From the NCBI GenBank assembly GCA_964391015.1, contig CAYMKU010000011.1:36127-100126 (forward strand): a DNA stretch of 64,000 bases, written 5' to 3'. How positions within the stretch are numbered: the first letter of the stretch is position 1; each line of letters starts with the position of its first letter. The notes beneath the pieces were generated by a model that was not told the origin of the DNA, did not search any database, and saw nothing but the letters and a program-made list of their open reading frames with translations. The stretch is from XYD12-FULL-36-8 sp964391015. Lineage in GTDB: Bacteria; Bacteroidota; Ignavibacteria; Ignavibacteriales; Ignavibacteriaceae. Shown here in pieces: positions 60,249 to 64,000 of this stretch. The position numbers and the translations under genes were made by a program.

Positions 60249-62543
60249 ATGAAATTGTTCATAAGAATTTTTGTACTGCTTGTTTTTTCATCGCTTGCTG
60301 TGTTCTCACAGTCCATTAAAATAGCCGGTGTTGTTTTAGATGATGAAACAGGTTTACCACTCGAAGGTGTAGATATCATAATCGCTGAAAATCAAGCCCA
60401 CATAATCACTGATTACTCTGGTAATTTCGAATTAACTATTAGATCAGGAAGCAAATATCAAATCGCCTTCTCAAGAATTGGATACAAAAGCTATCGATCA
60501 ACACTTGTACCCCAAAGCAGTAACTCACATTTAGAAGTTAGATTACTCCCATCTGAAATAACACTTGGAGAAGTAACCGTTACAAGTACACGATATTCTA
60601 AATTGGAAAAGGATGTTGCTTTTCCGCTTGAAGTAGTTGGCAAAGAAAAACTCGAAAAAAATCTTGCAGTTGGCGTACCCGATATCATAAATAATGAACC
60701 AGGAATTACTCTCGTTCGTGATGGAATCTGGGGAACAGACATTAATATAAGAGGACTAAGCAGACAAAACATCGTTACTCTTGTGGATGGAAACAGAATT
60801 GAGACAGCAACAAACCACGCAGCAGGATTATCCTTAATTGATATGTTTGATATCCAAAGAATCGAAGTGATAAAAGGAGGAGTTTCTTCTTTATATGGAA
60901 CCGGGGCAACCGGAGGGGTAATTAATGTTACAACCAAAAATGTTTTATATACTGATATTTTCCACCTCACAGGCACCCTTTCGAGTGGATATAATTCTGT
61001 AAATGAGGGCGGAATTGGAAATATTTCGATTACTTCTTCAAATTCTAATTGGTTCATAAAATTAAGCGGTTCGCTTCGCTCAGCGATCAATACCCAAACT
61101 CCTCAAGGCAGAATACCCAATAGTCAGTTTAGAGATAACTATTTATCAGCCACTATTGGATTAATACCATTCGAAAATCACGAAGTTCGATTCAACTTTC
61201 AAAATTTTAGTGGGAAAGATATTGGTATTCCTGGTGGAAAAACCTTTCCTCAAACTGCAACTGCTCGCTATCTAATTGCAGAGAGGGAAATGTACAGCAT
61301 TGAATATCGCTTAAATAATTTAATTCCTTCTTTAGTCAATTGTTTAGTAAAATATTTCTACCAAGGAATAGAAAGAAGCGTTGAACTTAAACCAAACGCT
61401 ACCACAACAACTTTGCCAAGAGCAAATCACAACACAAATGGATTGCAATTCCAAACTAACTGGCTGTTAGATAATTATAATCAGCTTGCTGCGGGAATTG
61501 ATTTCTGGCAACGCAAATACAGCGGCTTTAGAGAAACAATCGTCAAAACTAGTTCAACAACAAAAATTACTGCAGATTATCCAGTGCCAAATTCAAAGTA
61601 CATGAGCACTGGCTTTTTTGCTCAGAATGAATTAAGATTATTAAATAATAAATTGATTTTTACAGTAGGTGGCAGATTCGATTTTATAAAAGTAACTAAT
61701 GATGAAGTTCGAAACCCTGCTTATGTAATTACAAACGGGACTATAACATATTCCTCCCTAAATCCTCTGGCATCTTTCTCAGCAGGAAAATATGATGACA
61801 ACTCTTGGAGTGGAAATTTGGGAATAATACATTCCCTCACAAACTCTATTGATGTAACTTTTAACTTTGCTCATGCTTTCCGTTCGCCTGTTTTAGAAGA
61901 GAGATTTCAATATATAAATCTCGGCGGTGATGTTTACATCGGGAACCCAAATTTAAAATCCGAAATAGGAAACTTTATTGATGCAGGATTTAGAATTTGG
62001 AATGAAGAAATTTCTTTAAAATCTAACTTCTTTTATAATTCATTTGACAATCTTGTTATAGACAAGCCGATTATTGCTGACAGCTTATATCAAAAAGCAA
62101 ATGTTGGAAAAGCAAGATTATTCGGTTTCGACTTTGGATTGGAATATAATTTAACAAATAAAATTATGCTTTATGCCTCTACTTCGTTTGTTCGGGGAGA
62201 GAACACAGAAAATAAAACTGATCTTCCTCAGGTTCCGCCTTTGAATGGAAGAATAGGAATTAAATCAAACATACTCAAATATATCTCTGTTGAGGTTGCA
62301 TCAACATTTTTTATGCAGCAAAATAAAATTGCGTTAGGTGAAAGAAGCACATCAGGTTATGTCTTGTTTGATTTATATCTTAGTTCAATGACATTCGATC
62401 TGAATTTCTTTACATGCAGATTATTTACAGGAGTGGAAAATATGTTCGATAAACAATATCGAAATCACCTCTCAACGAACCGAGGACAAATTTTAAGTGA
62501 GCCTGGGAGAAACTTTTTTATCAAAACAAATATTGTTTTTTAA
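60249..62543 (+). CDS. TonB-dependent receptor with carboxypeptidase-regulatory-like domain
   Basis: A 764-aa outer-membrane transporter. A signal peptide (about 1-21), a CarboxypepD_reg-like domain (about 24-103, IKIAGVVLDDETGLPLEGV...), a plug (about 115-225: NINIRGLSRQNIVTLVDGNR, SSLYGTGATGGVINV) and a barrel to the end, finishing with FFIKTNIVF (aromatic C-terminal residue, as in barrel proteins). This is the FecA/ferrichrome-like rather than SusC type (no SusD gene). Substrate probably a metal chelate, by family. The TM1266-like gene precedes it by ten bases. Confidence 0.88.
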   Translation: MKLFIRIFVLLVFSSLAVFSQSIKIAGVVLDDETGLPLEGVDIIIAENQAHIITDYSGNFELTIRSGSKYQIAFSRIGYKSYRSTLVPQSSNSHLEVRLLPSEITLGEVTVTSTRYSKLEKDVAFPLEVVGKEKLEKNLAVGVPDIINNEPGITLVRDGIWGTDINIRGLSRQNIVTLVDGNRIETATNHAAGLSLIDMFDIQRIEVIKGGVSSLYGTGATGGVINVTTKNVLYTDIFHLTGTLSSGYNSVNEGGIGNISITSSNSNWFIKLSGSLRSAINTQTPQGRIPNSQFRDNYLSATIGLIPFENHEVRFNFQNFSGKDIGIPGGKTFPQTATARYLIAEREMYSIEYRLNNLIPSLVNCLVKYFYQGIERSVELKPNATTTTLPRANHNTNGLQFQTNWLLDNYNQLAAGIDFWQRKYSGFRETIVKTSSTTKITADYPVPNSKYMSTGFFAQNELRLLNNKLIFTVGGRFDFIKVTNDEVRNPAYVITNGTITYSSLNPLASFSAGKYDDNSWSGNLGIIHSLTNSIDVTFNFAHAFRSPVLEERFQYINLGGDVYIGNPNLKSEIGNFIDAGFRIWNEEISLKSNFFYNSFDNLVIDKPIIADSLYQKANVGKARLFGFDFGLEYNLTNKIMLYASTSFVRGENTENKTDLPQVPPLNGRIGIKSNILKYISVEVASTFFMQQNKIALGERSTSGYVLFDLYLSSMTFDLNFFTCRLFTGVENMFDKQYRNHLSTNRGQILSEPGRNFFIKTNIVF

Positions 62544-62572
62544 TATCGCCGAAATTTTTCACGAAATCAAAT

Positions 62573-63451
62573 ATGACCTGGTTTGCAATTGCTCTACTAT
62601 CAGCTTTTCTTTCTGCGTTTGCTGCTATAACCCAAAAGAAAGTACTGCTCAAGCTTGAAGCGTTAGAATTTTCATTTCTGCTTTCAATAGCTAATCTTGT
62701 TTTCTCAGTTCCCCTTTTCTTTTTTATTGACTACGGAACGATTAATTTATTTAACCTGACTATACTCTTTATAAAATCAATTATTGGAGTTGGAGCTTTT
62801 TTCTGCGTTATGCTTTCTCTTAAAAATTTAGAGATAAGCAACGCACTGCCTTTATTGGCACTTACACCTGGACTTATTGCTGTCTTTGCTTTCATATTTC
62901 TTGGCGAATCGCTTAAGGTTCCAGAAATTATTGGGCTGTTTGTACTAATTACTGGAACTTACTTGCTCGAAAGTCAAAGCTTAAAAGAAATTTTTTACCC
63001 ATTTAGTGTGTTTCTTAAATCTAAGTATCATCGTTTTGTAATTTTAGCATTGCTTCTTTTCACAGCAGCTTCTATTCTTGATAAGTTGTTACTGGTTAAA
63101 TTAAACCTCTCACCAACTTCACTAACAGCTTTCCAGCATGTTTATTTTGCAATTTTGTTTTCAATCATTTATTTCTTTTTTAAGAAAAAATCCGAAACGA
63201 TAACTTCCAGTATTTCAAAATACAATCTTGGATGGATAGCTTTGATTTCCATTTTAACAATCGGATATCGTTTCACCCAAATAGCAGCAGTTGGGCTTGC
63301 ATCAGTTGCATTAGTTCTTGCAGTAAAAAGAACTTCGGTTTTCTGGGCAACAATTATTGGAGGAAAACTTTTTAATGATAAGAATCTATTGAAACGCAGT
63401 TTGGCAGCTGCATTAATTTTAATTGGCGCAATATTGATTCTAAGAGATTAA
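62573..63451 (+). CDS. EamA/DMT family transporter
   Basis: A 292-aa drug/metabolite transporter with ten helices in two EamA repeats (about 1-133 and 150-292). The ends of the repeats have the usual ALTPGLIAVFAFIFLGESL and VKRTSVFWATIIGGKLF motifs. Substrate unknown. It starts 30 bases after the TonB receptor stop codon. Confidence 0.88.
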   Translation: MTWFAIALLSAFLSAFAAITQKKVLLKLEALEFSFLLSIANLVFSVPLFFFIDYGTINLFNLTILFIKSIIGVGAFFCVMLSLKNLEISNALPLLALTPGLIAVFAFIFLGESLKVPEIIGLFVLITGTYLLESQSLKEIFYPFSVFLKSKYHRFVILALLLFTAASILDKLLLVKLNLSPTSLTAFQHVYFAILFSIIYFFFKKKSETITSSISKYNLGWIALISILTIGYRFTQIAAVGLASVALVLAVKRTSVFWATIIGGKLFNDKNLLKRSLAAALILIGAILILRD

Positions 63452-63453
63452 TA

Positions 63454-63485
63454 GTGGGGACATAGCGTACTATGTCCCACTTTTA
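63454..63485. terminator. Terminator between convergent genes
   Basis: GTGGGGACATAG (63454-63465) pairs with CTATGTCCCAC (63470-63480), with one bulged G and a four-base loop, followed by TTTTAG. It lies right after the EamA stop and before the 3' end of the minus-strand T9SS gene. Confidence 0.75.
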
Positions 63486-63488
63486 GCA

Positions 63489-64000
63489 CTAACGAAGGAG
63501 AATCATCTTCTTAATTTCAGAATAACTTCCTGCTTCTAACTTGTAGAAATACATTCCGCTGGATAATCCTGTAGCATCGAACTCAACTTCATATGTACCT
63601 GCTAGTTTGTTTTCATCAACCAATGTCGCAACTTCATTTCCTAAAACATCATATATCTTCAGAGATTGCCGACCATCTATCGGTGCCTGCCAATTGATTT
63701 TCGTAGTTGGATTAAATGGATTCGGATAGTTTTGTTGGAGAACATATTTTTTAATTACTCCATAATCAACTTCAACAATATTTGAATATTCAAATGAACC
63801 ATCAAAATCAATTTGCTTTAATCTGTAAGCAGATTTCCCTTTAACCGGATTATGATCCGTAAAAGTATAGTTGTGAAGATCTGACGTAGTTCCATTCCCG
63901 CTAACAAAACCAATTTTTTCCCACTGGTGAAGCAACGAAGACGAAGTTCGTTCAACTTCAAACCCTTGATTGTTTAGTTCAGTTGCGGTTGCCCAGTTTA
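63489..64000 (-). CDS. T9SS type A sorting-domain protein, 3' end only
   Basis: The open frame continues to the window edge; its last visible upstream codons read NWATATELNNQGFEVERTSSS, the common pre-sorting fibronectin-like region of surface proteins in this lineage. The C-terminal ~80 residues are a Por sorting domain (LQQNYPNPFNPTTKINWQ, YDVLGNEVATLVDENKLAGTYEVEFDATGLSSGMYFYKL and KKMILLR). Function of the rest is unknown because the 5' part lies outside. A TTG at 63935 is not a start; it is internal. Confidence 0.88.
   Translation of the reverse strand, partial: NWATATELNNQGFEVERTSSSLLHQWEKIGFVSGNGTTSDLHNYTFTDHNPVKGKSAYRLKQIDFDGSFEYSNIVEVDYGVIKKYVLQQNYPNPFNPTTKINWQAPIDGRQSLKIYDVLGNEVATLVDENKLAGTYEVEFDATGLSSGMYFYKLEAGSYSEIKKMILLR

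Noticed and set aside
60491..61090. 199-codon antisense frame inside the TonB receptor
   Set aside because: It overlaps the plug domain coding region of a good gene and is serine/proline-rich shadow sequence.
1..64000. CRISPR arrays, tRNA or rRNA genes
   Set aside because: None of the regular repeat-spacer patterns, cloverleaf sequences or rRNA conserved blocks were recognised anywhere.

Overview
The window looks like part of a chromosome of a low-GC, Gram-negative member of the Bacteroidota/Ignavibacteria group. The reasons are two secreted proteins ending in type IX secretion (Por/T9SS) sorting domains of the 'NFPNPFNPVTKI' / 'NYPNPFNPTTKI' kind, two TonB-dependent receptors (one with a carboxypeptidase-regulatory-like N-terminus), an OmpA protein with thrombospondin type 3 repeats, and a B-type succinate dehydrogenase with one large cytochrome b subunit. 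The lineage is inferred from protein style; no rRNA is present.

Layout. 1-5.1 kb (minus strand): first codons of the Obg GTPase, an unrecognised 443-aa protein, a small lipoprotein and sdhCAB. 5.1-9.1 kb: a cobalamin riboswitch driving a BtuB-like receptor and a DUF6580 membrane protein, then a HAD phosphatase. 9.1-15.6 kb: an ATP-grasp ligase divergent from a C39-like papain-fold protein, an isochorismatase-like hydrolase, a CDF metal exporter, a glycosyltransferase and an OmpA protein. 16-19.5 kb: a two-gene unit whose second product is a SNF2-type helicase with destroyed catalytic motifs. 19.5-28.8 kb (minus): an orphan peptide-binding lipoprotein, two tandem TPR paralogues, a biotin-dependent acyl-CoA carboxylase pair, and a SulP-CrcB-DUF190 anion/fluoride operon.

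29-52 kb is the most coherent system: homologues of the E. coli xdh/yge/ygf/ssnA region, which has been linked to anaerobic purine/uric acid breakdown. It holds two molybdenum hydroxylases (xdhAB-like, and a three-subunit XdhD/YgfM/FeS type), SsnA, YgfK, YgeY, YgeW, two different PLP enzymes, the molybdenum-cofactor helpers MocA and XdhC, and two candidate transporters (POT and AEC). HyuA and carbamate kinase are not in the window. The cluster has been invaded by small mobile sequences: a GxxExxY cassette with inverted-repeat ends between ygeY and ygeW, a 132-bp palindromic element between mocA and xdhC, and shorter palindromic repeats that supply the stop codons of two enzymes.

52-55.6 kb: a single-chain type IIG-like restriction-modification enzyme with an ORF6N protein. 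56-64 kb: a T9SS cargo protein, a PAS histidine kinase with a cysteine cluster, an RlmL-like rRNA methyltransferase, a TM1266-like small regulator beside a TonB receptor, an EamA transporter and the 3' end of another T9SS protein.

Most striking observations: the B12 riboswitch has a palindromic repeat inserted in the loop that normally forms the L5 kissing contact; the pseudo-SNF2 protein pair; the purine cluster in this lineage with two alternative PLP lyases; and the GxxExxY cassette. No tRNA, rRNA or CRISPR array was seen.
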